64,000 nt of DNA from Limnoglobus sp043780595 (GTDB taxonomy: Bacteria > Planctomycetota > Planctomycetia > Gemmatales > Gemmataceae): positions 1 through 64,000 of the forward strand of contig JAYWCL010000130.1 of NCBI GenBank assembly GCA_043780595.1. The letters are read 5' to 3'. Positions within the stretch are counted from its first letter, which is position 1; each line of letters starts with the position of its first letter. The position numbers and the translations under genes are program-made. Shown here piece after piece: positions 42,072 through 51,500 of this stretch. The notes under the pieces are model-generated. The model was not told the DNA's origin, did no database searches, and saw nothing but the letters and a program-made list of their open reading frames with translations.

Positions 42072-42159
42072 GTTAGCCCGACGCGCCAGCGAGGGAACAC
42101 GCGAAAAAGCGAGACCTCACAGAAACGATGATAATCCCTCGCTGGCGCGTCGGGCTAAC
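42072..42159. repeat. 25-bp palindrome with GTTAGCCCGACGCGCCAGCG arms
   Basis: Perfect 25-nt arms (42072-42096 and 42135-42159) surround a 38-nt loop, 23 nt downstream of the formylglycine-generating enzyme stop codon on the minus strand, where it could end transcription. The arm is identical to 18660-18684. Such TTAGCCCGACGCGCCAGCGAGGG repeats are familiar to me from planctomycete genomes. Confidence 0.85.
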
Positions 42160-42182
42160 GGGAATGTATTGTTAGTTTTGAA

Positions 42183-43232
42183 TCACTTCGCGTCGTGGGC
42201 GCAGCGGAAGCCAGTGTGGCAGGCGCTGCTATCGGTGGGGTTTTTGTCTCGCGCGCCGGGGACGTAGCGTTTGCAATAATCGTCCGAACATAGGAATGAA
42301 CCACCGCGACGGACCTTCTGCGGTTGGTTGCCTAACATGTCGCCGGTTTCTGGGCCTTGCGGGTTTTTGTTGGCCGCACTCGCGGTGTAATAGTCTCGCT
42401 GATACCAGTCGTGGCACCATTCCCAGGCGTTGCCGCTCATGTCGTAGAGGCCGTAGCCGTTCGCGGGAAACGTGCCCACTGGCGAGGTGGCAGTGTAGCC
42501 ATCGAGCGCTTTGTCGTGAGAAGGAAAGTCGCCCTGAAAGGTGTTCGCCATGTAGCGGCCATCCGCGCCTTGTGGCGTACTTCCCCACGTAAATGGCTGC
42601 TCCGCCAGCCCGCCGCGTGCGGCGCGCTCCCACTCGGCTTCGGTCGGCAGACGCTTCCCCGCCCACGTCGCATACGCGATGGCATCGTCCCACGCGATGT
42701 GGACGACGGGGTGGTTCTCGCGGCCGACGATCGTGCTGCCCGGCCCTTCGGGTTGCTTCCAGTACGCGCCGAATTTCGCTTCCCACCACGGGCGAATGGC
42801 ACTGTTTTCGGCGTCCGCATCGCAGCGTTTCGCATCGCATTCGCACGCTTTGAACACCGCCGAAAAGGCCACCAGCTTCGACTCGGGAACATCCGGAAAC
42901 TGCTCCTTCGTCGGCGTGCGTTCGGCAATTGTGATGTATTTCGTCGCGGTCGCGAACTTGGCGAACTCGGCGTTCGTGACTTCGTAGCGATCGATCCAGA
43001 AGCCGCGAACGCCGACTTTGTGCGGCGGGGCGTCGGCTTCCTGCACGTTGGCATCGCCCATGATGAACCAGCCGCCGGGAATCCACGCCATGCCATCGGG
43101 TGCGGGGCCAGGCGCGGGGAGTGCGGCGATGTCTTCATCGGTGGCCGGCTTGTTCTCCGAGCCGAGGAAAAACAAACCGACGACCAGAACGACCACCATC
43201 AGTGGCAACAGCCAGAACGCTTTTGCGGGCAT
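42183..43232 (-). CDS. Formylglycine-generating enzyme (sulfatase-modifying) with N-terminal membrane anchor
   Basis: The 349-residue product has an N-terminal TM (LLPLMVVVLVVGLFFL, ~7-22). An FGE-sulfatase domain follows: IPGGWFIMGD, HPVVHIAWDDAIAYATWAGK, RLPTEAEWERAARGG, LYDMSGNAWEWCHDW and RRGGSF. It keeps both copper-binding cysteines: Cys315 and Cys320 (LCSDDYC), aligning with Cys336 and Cys341 of human SUMF1. It should convert the sulfatase cysteine to formylglycine. Planctomycetes use many sulfatases on marine/plant sulfated polymers, but no sulfatase gene is in this window. It starts at 43232 with GAGGAATCG upstream. It diverges from a sulfate-type ABC ATPase. Confidence 0.88.
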   Translation of the reverse strand: MPAKAFWLLPLMVVVLVVGLFFLGSENKPATDEDIAALPAPGPAPDGMAWIPGGWFIMGDANVQEADAPPHKVGVRGFWIDRYEVTNAEFAKFATATKYITIAERTPTKEQFPDVPESKLVAFSAVFKACECDAKRCDADAENSAIRPWWEAKFGAYWKQPEGPGSTIVGRENHPVVHIAWDDAIAYATWAGKRLPTEAEWERAARGGLAEQPFTWGSTPQGADGRYMANTFQGDFPSHDKALDGYTATSPVGTFPANGYGLYDMSGNAWEWCHDWYQRDYYTASAANKNPQGPETGDMLGNQPQKVRRGGSFLCSDDYCKRYVPGARDKNPTDSSACHTGFRCAHDAK

Positions 43233-43303
43233 CGATTCCTCAATCCGTCGGTAACTGATAAAACAGCTTCGCAACAAACACACGCGATGGCAGCCGAAAG
43301 ACT

Positions 43304-44383
43304 ATGAGCATTCACGCCAAGAATATCACGAAACGCTTCGGGAACAACCTGGTTCTCGACGATGTGACCGTCGAAGCACCGAGCGGTTCGTTGGTCGCAC
43401 TGTTGGGGCCATCGGGTTCGGGCAAAACTACGATGCTGCGGATCATCGCGGGCCTCGAAGTTCCCGATGCGGGGTCGGTGCAATTTTCGGACGACGACAT
43501 CACCGATCACTCCGCACGCGACCGCAACGTCGGCTTCGTCTTCCAACATTATGCACTTTTCAAGCATATGACGGTGTACGAAAACGTCGCATTCCCGCTG
43601 CGCGTGCGATTCTGGAAGGAAGACCGGATCGCGTCGCGAGTTCACGAACTGCTGAAACTGGTGCGGCTCGACGAGATGGCGGCACGCTATCCATCGCAGC
43701 TTTCCGGCGGGCAGAAACAGCGGATCGCGCTGATTCGCGCGCTCGCTGCCGAGCCGAAAGTGATCTTACTCGACGAGCCGTTCGGCGCACTCGATGCCAA
43801 AGTCCGCGAGGAACTGCGGACGTGGCTGCGGAAGTTTCACAACGAATTTCACGTGACGAGTATTTTCGTCACGCACGATCAAGCCGAGGCGTTTGAAGTC
43901 GCGGACCGCATCGTGATTATGAACAAAGGCCGCATCGAACAAACGGGGACGCCCTCGCAGATTTTCGAGCACCCCGCGAATGCCTTCGTGATGGACTTCC
44001 TCGGCAACGTGAACGTGCTGCCGGTGCGATTGGAAGGCGGGCGAGCGTTGCTCGGGAACATCGAGATGCCAATCGCGCACGGGTCGGTCGTGCAGTCCGC
44101 CACGGGCAAAACCGACGCCTACGTTCGCCCGCACGAACTCGATTTGAGCTTATCGACCGATGGCGCAAATTTCCTGAAAGTCGAAGTCGCACACATCAAC
44201 CCCGCAGGTTCGGTCGTCAAAGTGCGGGTGCTCGCCAAAGAGTTCGGCCTGATGTTGAACATCGACATGACGCCCGACCGCCACAAGCAACTCGACATCC
44301 GCGTCGGCCAGATGGTCTACGTGTCGCCAAAATCGGCGAAGCTATTCCACGTACCGACCGAGCCAATCGATTACGCGATTTAG
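43304..44383 (+). CDS. cysA: Sulfate/thiosulfate-type ABC transporter ATPase (CysA-like)
   Basis: The 359-residue ATPase has Walker A GPSGSGKTT, the signature LSGGQKQR, Walker B VILLDEPFGALDAKVREELR and VTHDQAEAFEVADRI. Its C-terminal region has GNVNVLPVRLEGG and a TOBE-like fold typical of CysA. No CysT/CysW permease or binding protein is adjacent, so sulfate specificity comes from similarity only; it may energise a permease elsewhere. It diverges from the FGE gene with a 71-nt gap, so both may be controlled together. Confidence 0.8.
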   Translation: MSIHAKNITKRFGNNLVLDDVTVEAPSGSLVALLGPSGSGKTTMLRIIAGLEVPDAGSVQFSDDDITDHSARDRNVGFVFQHYALFKHMTVYENVAFPLRVRFWKEDRIASRVHELLKLVRLDEMAARYPSQLSGGQKQRIALIRALAAEPKVILLDEPFGALDAKVREELRTWLRKFHNEFHVTSIFVTHDQAEAFEVADRIVIMNKGRIEQTGTPSQIFEHPANAFVMDFLGNVNVLPVRLEGGRALLGNIEMPIAHGSVVQSATGKTDAYVRPHELDLSLSTDGANFLKVEVAHINPAGSVVKVRVLAKEFGLMLNIDMTPDRHKQLDIRVGQMVYVSPKSAKLFHVPTEPIDYAI

Positions 44384-44589
44384 GTCGGCGTCTCAAGAGG
44401 CCGGTCTCACACTCGTTGATTTCCTGATTTTCCGAATCGATCCCATCGCTCTTACGGCCACGATGTGACATGATGCTACTCGGAATGAATGTCGTTTCCA
44501 TCGCGGCCCAATTCTAATTTCGACCGCAGCTATAATGCTTCCGTGGAGATTGGCTCCGTCCTCGCCCCAAACGATTTCCCCGAGCGTTC

Positions 44590-45528
44590 ATGTCCCCTGC
44601 GACCGACGACCTGCTTCGATACCGTCCTTGGCGTGGGAAACTGCGTGGCCCGACCCGTGCGTCGTTGGCGATGGCGCGAACGTCGCTCGTTCTGCTGGCG
44701 CGGCGAAAGCTGTTCTGGGCGCTGTACGCGCTGTCGCTGATGATCTTCTTTTTCTTCTTCTACGGCCAGTATCTCGTCGTCTGGATTCAACAGCAAACCG
44801 CCACCCAGACGGTGCAGTTCGGCGGCGTGCCGGTGAAGCTCGTCGAGCTGACGCGGTTCCTCGACCGACTCAATCTCAACGGCTCCGCGCACACCTTTGG
44901 GAACTTCATCTGGTTCCAAGGTTACATCGTCATGATCGTGCTGGCGCTCGCCGGTTCGGTACTCGTCGGCAACGATTTCCAGTACGGCAGCCTGCCGTTT
45001 TATCTGTCCAAACCGATCGGCCGACGACATTACATCCTCGGGAAGTTCCTCGCGATCGGGCTGTTTGTGCAACTGCTAACGACGCTGCCATCGTTGGTAC
45101 TCTTCGTGCAAGCGGGGCTGTTGTACGATTGGGAAGTGTATTACCTCGACCACTTGCGCGAACTCATCGGCATCTTCGGTTACGGCCTCGCACTCACGTT
45201 TACGCTCGGAATGCTGCTGATCGCGACGTCGGTTTGGGTGCGGCGTACCGTCCCGCTCATCATGGTCTGGACCGGTGCGTTCGTGCTGTGCCGCGTGCTG
45301 GCGAACATGCTCGTCGACGGTGCCCAACTCGATGCGCGTTGGCGATTGATCGATTTGTGGAACGACTTGTACTTGGTCGGCCTATGGTGCCTGGGTGCCA
45401 GTCGCGATACGATTCGCCCGAGTAATCAGCCCGCGTTCTGGGAAGCGGGCCTCGTGTGTGCCACGATCTGCATCGGCTGCGCCCTCTATTTGCGAAGGCG
45501 CATTCAAGCGGTGGAAGTGATTTCCTGA
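44590..45528 (+). CDS. ABC-2 type transporter permease
   Basis: This 312-residue protein has six probable TMs: ALYALSLMIFFFFFYGQYLV, YIVMIVLALAGSVLVG, LGKFLAIGLFVQLLTTLPSL, IFGYGLALTFTLGMLLIA, VPLIMVWTGAFVLCRVL, and AGLVCATICIGCALYL. A characteristic NDFQYGSLPFYLSKPIGR loop contains the ABC-2/NatB-type segment. No ATPase is adjacent; the ATPase at 19412-20137 is a candidate but distant. Its stop is 1 nt from the convergent TIGR03000 gene. Confidence 0.82.
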   Translation: MSPATDDLLRYRPWRGKLRGPTRASLAMARTSLVLLARRKLFWALYALSLMIFFFFFYGQYLVVWIQQQTATQTVQFGGVPVKLVELTRFLDRLNLNGSAHTFGNFIWFQGYIVMIVLALAGSVLVGNDFQYGSLPFYLSKPIGRRHYILGKFLAIGLFVQLLTTLPSLVLFVQAGLLYDWEVYYLDHLRELIGIFGYGLALTFTLGMLLIATSVWVRRTVPLIMVWTGAFVLCRVLANMLVDGAQLDARWRLIDLWNDLYLVGLWCLGASRDTIRPSNQPAFWEAGLVCATICIGCALYLRRRIQAVEVIS

Positions 45529-45529
45529 C

Positions 45530-46222
45530 TTACTTCACGGCGACTTCGCTCGGCTTCGCCTTGGCGGTGGCTGCAATCAGTTCGCCGAACGTGCGCTGGA
45601 TCGTTTCTCCGCCGCGCACGACCACCTTCAGGTTTTGCACGACGACTTGGCCATCGACTACGACCTCGGCCTTCATTTCGTAAAAGAAATTCTCGCCCTT
45701 CGGCAGTCCCGGCGTGTGGAACTGGCGGGTCGTGCCGCTGCCAACGATGGCATTGCCATCGACGAACAGCTTCGCGGTGGCAGGCAGTTCGATGGTGATG
45801 TTCGCACAGATCGGCGCGAATTCGGTGGCCGATTGCATCGTCGGAATGCCGGGCGCATCGCAACAGGCACCGCCCGAGTATGGGTCCGGAATCACAACCG
45901 AATTGTAGGAACTACCGTACGACGAGGAGCCGTAACAACTGCTGCCGTAGCAGGAACTTCCGTAGCAACTGCCGTTGGCGAAGTAGGCGCTCGAACGCAT
46001 CGTGACGATGCCACTGTGGCGAGCGCCGAACCGCGTACCGTAACACGACGAGCCATAGCAACTACTGCCCGCGCCGCTGCACGACGAGCCATAGCAGCCT
46101 TGGGTGTAAGTTACGGCAGGCGGGCCGTAGCAGGACGACCCCGCACAACCGGCCGAACGCCCGTGAAACGCTGCCGCATCGCCCGAACCGGCCATCATCG
46201 TCATCATTACTAAGCTGTACAT
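45530..46222 (-). CDS. TIGR03000 protein with SCYGSSCYG repeats
   Basis: The 230-residue product has a short hydrophobic start (MYSLVMMTMMAGSGDAAAF). A Cys/Ser/Gly/Tyr-rich region follows with about ten SCYGSS units in residues ~25-95. Residues ~140-220 form the TIGR03000 domain (ITIELPATAKLFVDGNAI, RQFHTPGLPKG, VVVRGGETIQRTF). TIGR03000 is a planctomycete-specific domain of unknown function; the Cys repeats may form disulfides or bind metal. The gene lies next to the ABC-2 permease gene but on the other strand. Confidence 0.85.
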   Translation of the reverse strand: MYSLVMMTMMAGSGDAAAFHGRSAGCAGSSCYGPPAVTYTQGCYGSSCSGAGSSCYGSSCYGTRFGARHSGIVTMRSSAYFANGSCYGSSCYGSSCYGSSSYGSSYNSVVIPDPYSGGACCDAPGIPTMQSATEFAPICANITIELPATAKLFVDGNAIVGSGTTRQFHTPGLPKGENFFYEMKAEVVVDGQVVVQNLKVVVRGGETIQRTFGELIAATAKAKPSEVAVK

Positions 46223-46398
46223 TGCGTGTCCTCTTATGGTGTCGCTGCGAGTCGCAGTTCTGAGAATTTACACGAAGCGACAGCTTCTGCAAAGGGTATT
46301 CGGGCAAGCTGGATAGTTTGAGCGGCCACCAAAAGGACAGGATCGTCACCGTTCGTTCAACCGGAACTTTGGGTTCCGATCCGAAATTGCGTCCTCAT

Positions 46399-46758
46399 AA
46401 TCGACGTAAATCGGAATTGCGGAGGCTCCAAAACCGTTTTTTGGGGTGTTATTTCGGTTTTTGCGACCCAAAATGTCCCTTTTTCGATCGCAAATCGCCG
46501 ATCGGTTTCATGCGATTTTGCCCGATCTTGAATTCCTGTCACGTTTTACGCCGATGGCCCTCGATTCGACGCTCGCCGCAAGTACCGACCAAAAATCGAC
46601 CGGACGCGACACAAAATCGACCGAGCACGACAATTCTATGTCATTTGGGCGCAATTCTATGTCATTTGGCGACAATTCTATGTCACTCCGCGCACGACGC
46701 GAATTCCGACTTACGTCGGATCGTCTCCGATTTTTTGACTGCGCGAATTCGTGTGGGT
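46399..46758 (+). repeat. ~350-bp dispersed intergenic element, copy 2
   Basis: AATCGACGTAAATCGGAATT at the left end is followed by GCGGAGGCTCCAAAACCG and TTTTTTGGGGTG, as in copies 1 and 3. The tandem 21-nt units are partly broken (CCAAAAATCGACCGGACGCG), and CAATTCTATGTCATTTGG is repeated three times. The right end CCGACTTACGTC is at 46707-46717 and extends through GATTTTTTGACT and GTGTGGGT. No gene is visible in the 604-nt gap 46223-46826 apart from this. Confidence 0.75.
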
Positions 46759-46826
46759 GGCCGGTTGCATCGGCGTTTTGCGTTCGGTACAATTAATCGA
46801 ATCCCGTTCCCTATCGTGGTGATGCC

Positions 46827-48212
46827 ATGCGAATGCTGCTCGTACCGTCGTTGCTGCTGGCGTTTGCGTCAACGGCGTTGGCCGATGACCTCAAGGGGAA
46901 GTTCCCCAAGAAGTTCGTGAAGGACGCCGATGGCGAGACGCCCAAAGACCGCTGGGCCTTCGGTACGAAAGTACTGCCAACCAAACGCCCCAAGAATATT
47001 CAGTTCGGCGACTGGATCGACGACAAACAAGAATACTTTACGATGTCCGGCATCATGCCCATGTATGTCCGCAAAGACAACGGCGACGGCTGGGTGCGCA
47101 TCCACGATTGGCACCGCGAAGGTTGGGTGCAAAAGGAAGACCTCGTGACCAAGGAAGACGCCCCGATCTTCTGGGACAAAGCCGTGAAAGCTAACCCGAA
47201 GGATACATTTGCACTTTTTATGCGTGGCTGTGGATGGCAGGAAAAAGGGGAACTGGACAACGCCCTCGCCGATTTCAACGAGTGCATTCGGCTTAATCCA
47301 GCCTGGGCAGAGAATTACATTGCTCGTGGGATGGTGTGGCATTACAAGAAAGAATACGACAAGGCGATTGCCGACTACACCGAAGCGACCCGGCTCGACC
47401 CGAAATATGTGCATGCTTACTACAACCGTGGCGCTGCGTGGAGCAATAAGAAAGACTACGACAAGGCAATCGCCGACTTCACCGAAGCGATCCGTCTCGA
47501 TCCGAAATTTGTGTTTGCGTTCAGGAACAGAGGCAAGGCGTGGAGCAACAAGAAAGAGTATGACAAGGCGATTGCCGATTACACCGAAGCAATCCGGCTC
47601 GATCCGAAGTATGTGAGTGCTTACAACAACCGTGGCATTGCATGGAGGGACAAAAAAGAGTACGAAAAAGCGATTGCCGATTACACCGAAGCGCTCCGGC
47701 TCGACCCGAAGTATGTGGATGCTTACGACAGCCGTGGCTTAGCATGGCATCTGATGAAGAAGTACGACAAGGCGATCGCGGACTTTGACGAGTCGTTGAA
47801 ACTCGATGCAAAAAGTGTGTTTGCTATTGGTGTTAAAGCGATGTCGCTAGCCGGTCTCAAAAAGTATGATGCCGCGGTCGATCACTTCGAGAAGGCGTTG
47901 CGACTCGAACAAAAAGACTGGGTTTATAAGCGGTATGCCTTCTTCCGCGCCACCTGCCACGATGCCAAGTATCGCGATGGCAAGAAGGCGGTCGAGCTGG
48001 CGAAGCTGGCCATCGAGAAGGCGGGCCAGGATGCAGATTGGGGATACTCCGCCACTCTGGCGGCGGCGTATGCCGAGGCGGGGGATTTCGATCTCGCGGT
48101 GACCGAGCAGCGCAAGGTGCTCGACGATAAGCAGATCGACGCGACCGACAAGAAAGAGCAAGAAGCCCGGCTGGCGCTCTACCGCGAGAAGAAGCCCTAC
48201 CGCGACGAGTGA
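46827..48212 (+). CDS. Exported TPR-repeat protein
   Basis: The 461-residue product has a signal peptide (MRMLLVPSLLLAFASTALAD) and an N-terminal region with WVRIHDWHREGWVQ (SH3-like). About eight TPRs follow from ~110 to ~330 with the consensus YDKAIADYTEAIRLDPKYV-AYNNRG-AW. The central 102-nt units (47342-47750) are almost identical at DNA level. It is probably a periplasmic or secreted scaffold; partner unknown. It begins 26 nt after the A/T-poor end of the gap and has GGTGAT near the start. Confidence 0.85.
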   Translation: MRMLLVPSLLLAFASTALADDLKGKFPKKFVKDADGETPKDRWAFGTKVLPTKRPKNIQFGDWIDDKQEYFTMSGIMPMYVRKDNGDGWVRIHDWHREGWVQKEDLVTKEDAPIFWDKAVKANPKDTFALFMRGCGWQEKGELDNALADFNECIRLNPAWAENYIARGMVWHYKKEYDKAIADYTEATRLDPKYVHAYYNRGAAWSNKKDYDKAIADFTEAIRLDPKFVFAFRNRGKAWSNKKEYDKAIADYTEAIRLDPKYVSAYNNRGIAWRDKKEYEKAIADYTEALRLDPKYVDAYDSRGLAWHLMKKYDKAIADFDESLKLDAKSVFAIGVKAMSLAGLKKYDAAVDHFEKALRLEQKDWVYKRYAFFRATCHDAKYRDGKKAVELAKLAIEKAGQDADWGYSATLAAAYAEAGDFDLAVTEQRKVLDDKQIDATDKKEQEARLALYREKKPYRDE

Positions 48213-48271
48213 CCGTTGGTGTCGTGCCAGCCCGCAGCGCGCGTTTTGAAGTTGCGCTGTTTGCAGGTACG
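48213..48271. other. Start of the 362-nt repeat-bearing gap 48213-48574
   Basis: The gap after the TPR gene contains the 14-mer TTTTGAAGTTGCGC (48244-48257), the nested palindrome, a GGCGAGCGGCACG arm near 48440, and the leader of the PVC dehydrogenase gene; no coding sequence is apparent. Confidence 0.5.
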
Positions 48272-48408
48272 CCCAGGGGTACGACGTAAGACGTCTAACC
48301 CTGGGCTAAACGATCGAACCCCGTTGGGGGTAATGCATAGCCAATTCTTACCCCAACGGGGTTAAATCTGACAGACCAGGGTTAGACGTTTCGTCGTACC
48401 CCTGGGTG
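48272..48408. repeat. Nested palindrome (CCCAGGGGTACGACG outer, ACCCCGTTGGGG inner)
   Basis: Outer arms 48272-48304 and 48375-48408 (about 32 bp) and inner arms 48316-48333 and 48348-48363 make a composite inverted repeat. The left half matches 18254-18315. Confidence 0.85.
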
Positions 48409-48574
48409 GACTTCGACAATGTGGATTCTCGAAAACCCGGCGAGCGGCACGCATGTTTGTGCGTGAAATACCTGCGAATTTGGCGTGCCAGAACCGCGCG
48501 ACGAGGCTGCACTTCGGCTTTGACATCCACTACAATGACAGCCTGCCGAAGTACCTCACTCTCCGAGAATCGAC

Positions 48575-51500
48575 ATGGCTTATCGTTTGCTGTTGTTCGT
48601 TGCATTGCTGTTGGTGCCGATCTCGCTGGTTGCGGTGACGCCGCCACAGGATGCGGCCCCGAAGATGGCCGATGGCACCGATGCCGCGAAGAAGCAGATT
48701 GCGGGCTTCCGCGTTCCCACTGGCATGAAGGTCGAACTCTTTGCCGCCGAGCCGTTGTTGGCCAGCCCCGTGGCGATCGGCCTCGATGAGAAGGGCCGCG
48801 TCTATGTGGCCGAGGAGCATCGCTTCAATGCGGGCACGCAGGAGAACCGCTCGAGTGCGTTCCTGCTCGAAGACGATCTGCAAATTCGCACGGTCGAAGA
48901 TCGCCTCAAAATGTTCCAGAAGCACGAAAAGCAGTTTAGAGGGGGCATGTCGTTCTTCACGAAAAATGCCGACCAACTCCGCGTCGTCGAAGACACCACG
49001 GGCACCGGCAAGGCCGACAAATCGAAGATCCTCGCGCAGTTCAACGGCCCGCTCGATGGCCTCGCAGCGGGTGTGTTGGCGACGAATGGCGATGTCTATT
49101 TCACCTGCATTCCGAATCTGTGGGTGCTGAAAAAAGGCACAGAGACACCGGAGGCGTTGCTAACCGGTTTCGGCGTGAATGCGGCATTCCTCGGGCACGA
49201 TTTGCACGGCCTCTGTTGGGGGCCGGACGGCAAACTCTACTTCAGCGTCGGCGACCGCGGCTTCCACGTGAAGTCGAAAGAAGGCCCCACGTACAGCGGC
49301 CCGCGAACGGGAGCCGTCTTCCGTTGCAACCCCGATGGCACCGAGTTTGAAGTCGTGCATCGCGGCCTGCGCAACCCGCAAGAACTCGCGTTCGACCAGT
49401 ACGGCAACCTGTTCGCCGACGATAACAATTGCGACAAGGGCGACCACGCGCGGCTCGTTTACGTCGTCGAGGGCGGCGAGAGCGGTTGGAACATGGCGTA
49501 TCAATCGATCGCGCCGCACACCGCCGCGCCGTGGTTCTCCGAACGCCTGTGGCACCTGCAACATGCCGGGCAGCCCGCGTACATCGTGCCACCCGTCGGC
49601 AAGATCGGCACGGGGCCGAGTGGGTTCCTGTTCACGAGCGGCACGAGCCTTGCGGACCGGTACAAAAACTCATTCCTGATGTGTAACTTCACCGGCGCGA
49701 ACGGCGGCCTCGAATCGTTCCGCGTGAAGCCCGTGGGGGCCGGTTTCGAGATCGAAGATTACCACGACTTCTTCAAGCCGATCATGGCGACCGATGCCGA
49801 GTTCGGCTACGACGGCAAGCTGTATATCTCGGACTTCGTGAACCTCGACTGGAGCGGCAAAAGCCTCGGTGGCCGCATCTACACGTTGTTCGATCCGAAG
49901 AAGATCGAATCGCCGGTCGTGCTGGAAACGAAGAAGCTATTCGCGGAAGGATTCGGGAAATGGGATGCTTCCGAACTCGGTAAACTGCTTGGCCACGACG
50001 ACCAGCGAGTTCGACAACGGGCGCAATTTGAACTGACGAAAAGAGCCTGCAAGGAAATCCAATTCCCCATTCCATTCCACCCATTACCTCCCGAGATAGC
50101 GGCGGGATTGGAGTTGGTGATGGTCGCCAAGGATAGTAAGAATCAGTTGGCACGTCTCCACGCGATCTGGGGACAATTAGCAATTCTGAAACGATATCCA
50201 AAGCATCCCGAAGCGGTAGTAGAACTGCTGCAAGATTCAGACGCCGAGGTGCGAGCGCAATCGGCAAAGGTTTTGGGTGATGCAGGCATCATCAACACTT
50301 CCCCGTCGATTATTAAACTACTCGGTGACTCGAACGCCCGCGTGCAGTTCTTCGCCGCGCAATCGCTCGGCAAGTTGAAGGCCAAGGCCGCACAGGAACC
50401 GTTGTTCGCGCTGCTGAAAAAGAACGCCGATGCGGACACGTACCTGCGTCATGCGTGCGTGACCGCACTCGTTCGCATCGGTGATGCCGACGCGGTGGCG
50501 GCCAAAACTAGCGATGACAGCGCTGCGGTGCGGTTGGCAGTCGTGCTGGTGCAACGCCAGTTAAAGGACAAGCGAATTGCGGCGGCGCTCGACGATGCCG
50601 ACACGTTCGTGCGCTCGGAAGCGGCCCGTGCGATTCACGATTTGCCGATGCTCGAACTGTACCCGCAACTCGCGGCCTTGCTGCCGAAGCTCGGCGAGAA
50701 GCCGATCTCCGACGGCGACGCGATCGCACGACGAAGCATCAGCGCCGCGTACACGCTCGGCACCGCCGATCACGCGAAAACGGTGTTGGCCGTCGTAACG
50801 AACATCCACTTCTCGAACGTCGTTCGTGCCGAAGCGCTCGCTGCCATCGCCGACTGGGGTACCCCCCCGCCCCGCGACCGCGTGACCGGATTTTGGCGTG
50901 TCATACCGAAACGCGACGACACCGCCGTGCGCGCGGTGGTCGAGGCGAACTTGACCGATTTGCTGGCGAAGACGAACGGTGAGTTGCAAACGGCGGTGAT
51001 CGGCACGATCCTGAAACTCGGCGTGAAGGCCGACGAATCGCAGTTCGTGACATGGGCGAACGACGCGAAGAAAGAACCGAACCTGCGCGTGGCCGCGATG
51101 CGGTTGTTGGCAAATCAGAAGTCGAAATCGATCGACGCGATTCTCACTCAAGCTTTGACGGACACATCCGCAATCGTGCGAGCCGAGGCCCGCGAACGGA
51201 TCGCAATCAGCGATGCGAAACGCGGCACGAAGTTGTTCGCGGAGGCACTGGCCAGCACGACCGCAACGACCGCCGAACGCCAGCGCGTGTTCGCGTTGTT
51301 GCCGAAGATCAAGAGCGACGAAGCGGGCAAGTTGTTAGATGCTTGGGCGGAGAAACTCGTATTGGGGACCGTCGCGCCGGAGCTTCAACTCGACGTGATC
51401 GAGGCGCTGAAAACGTCGCCATCGCATCTGCGCGACAAGCACCGGAAGCAGTTTGAGACGAGCCAACCGAAAGACCCACTCGGGCGTTGGCAGGTGAGTT

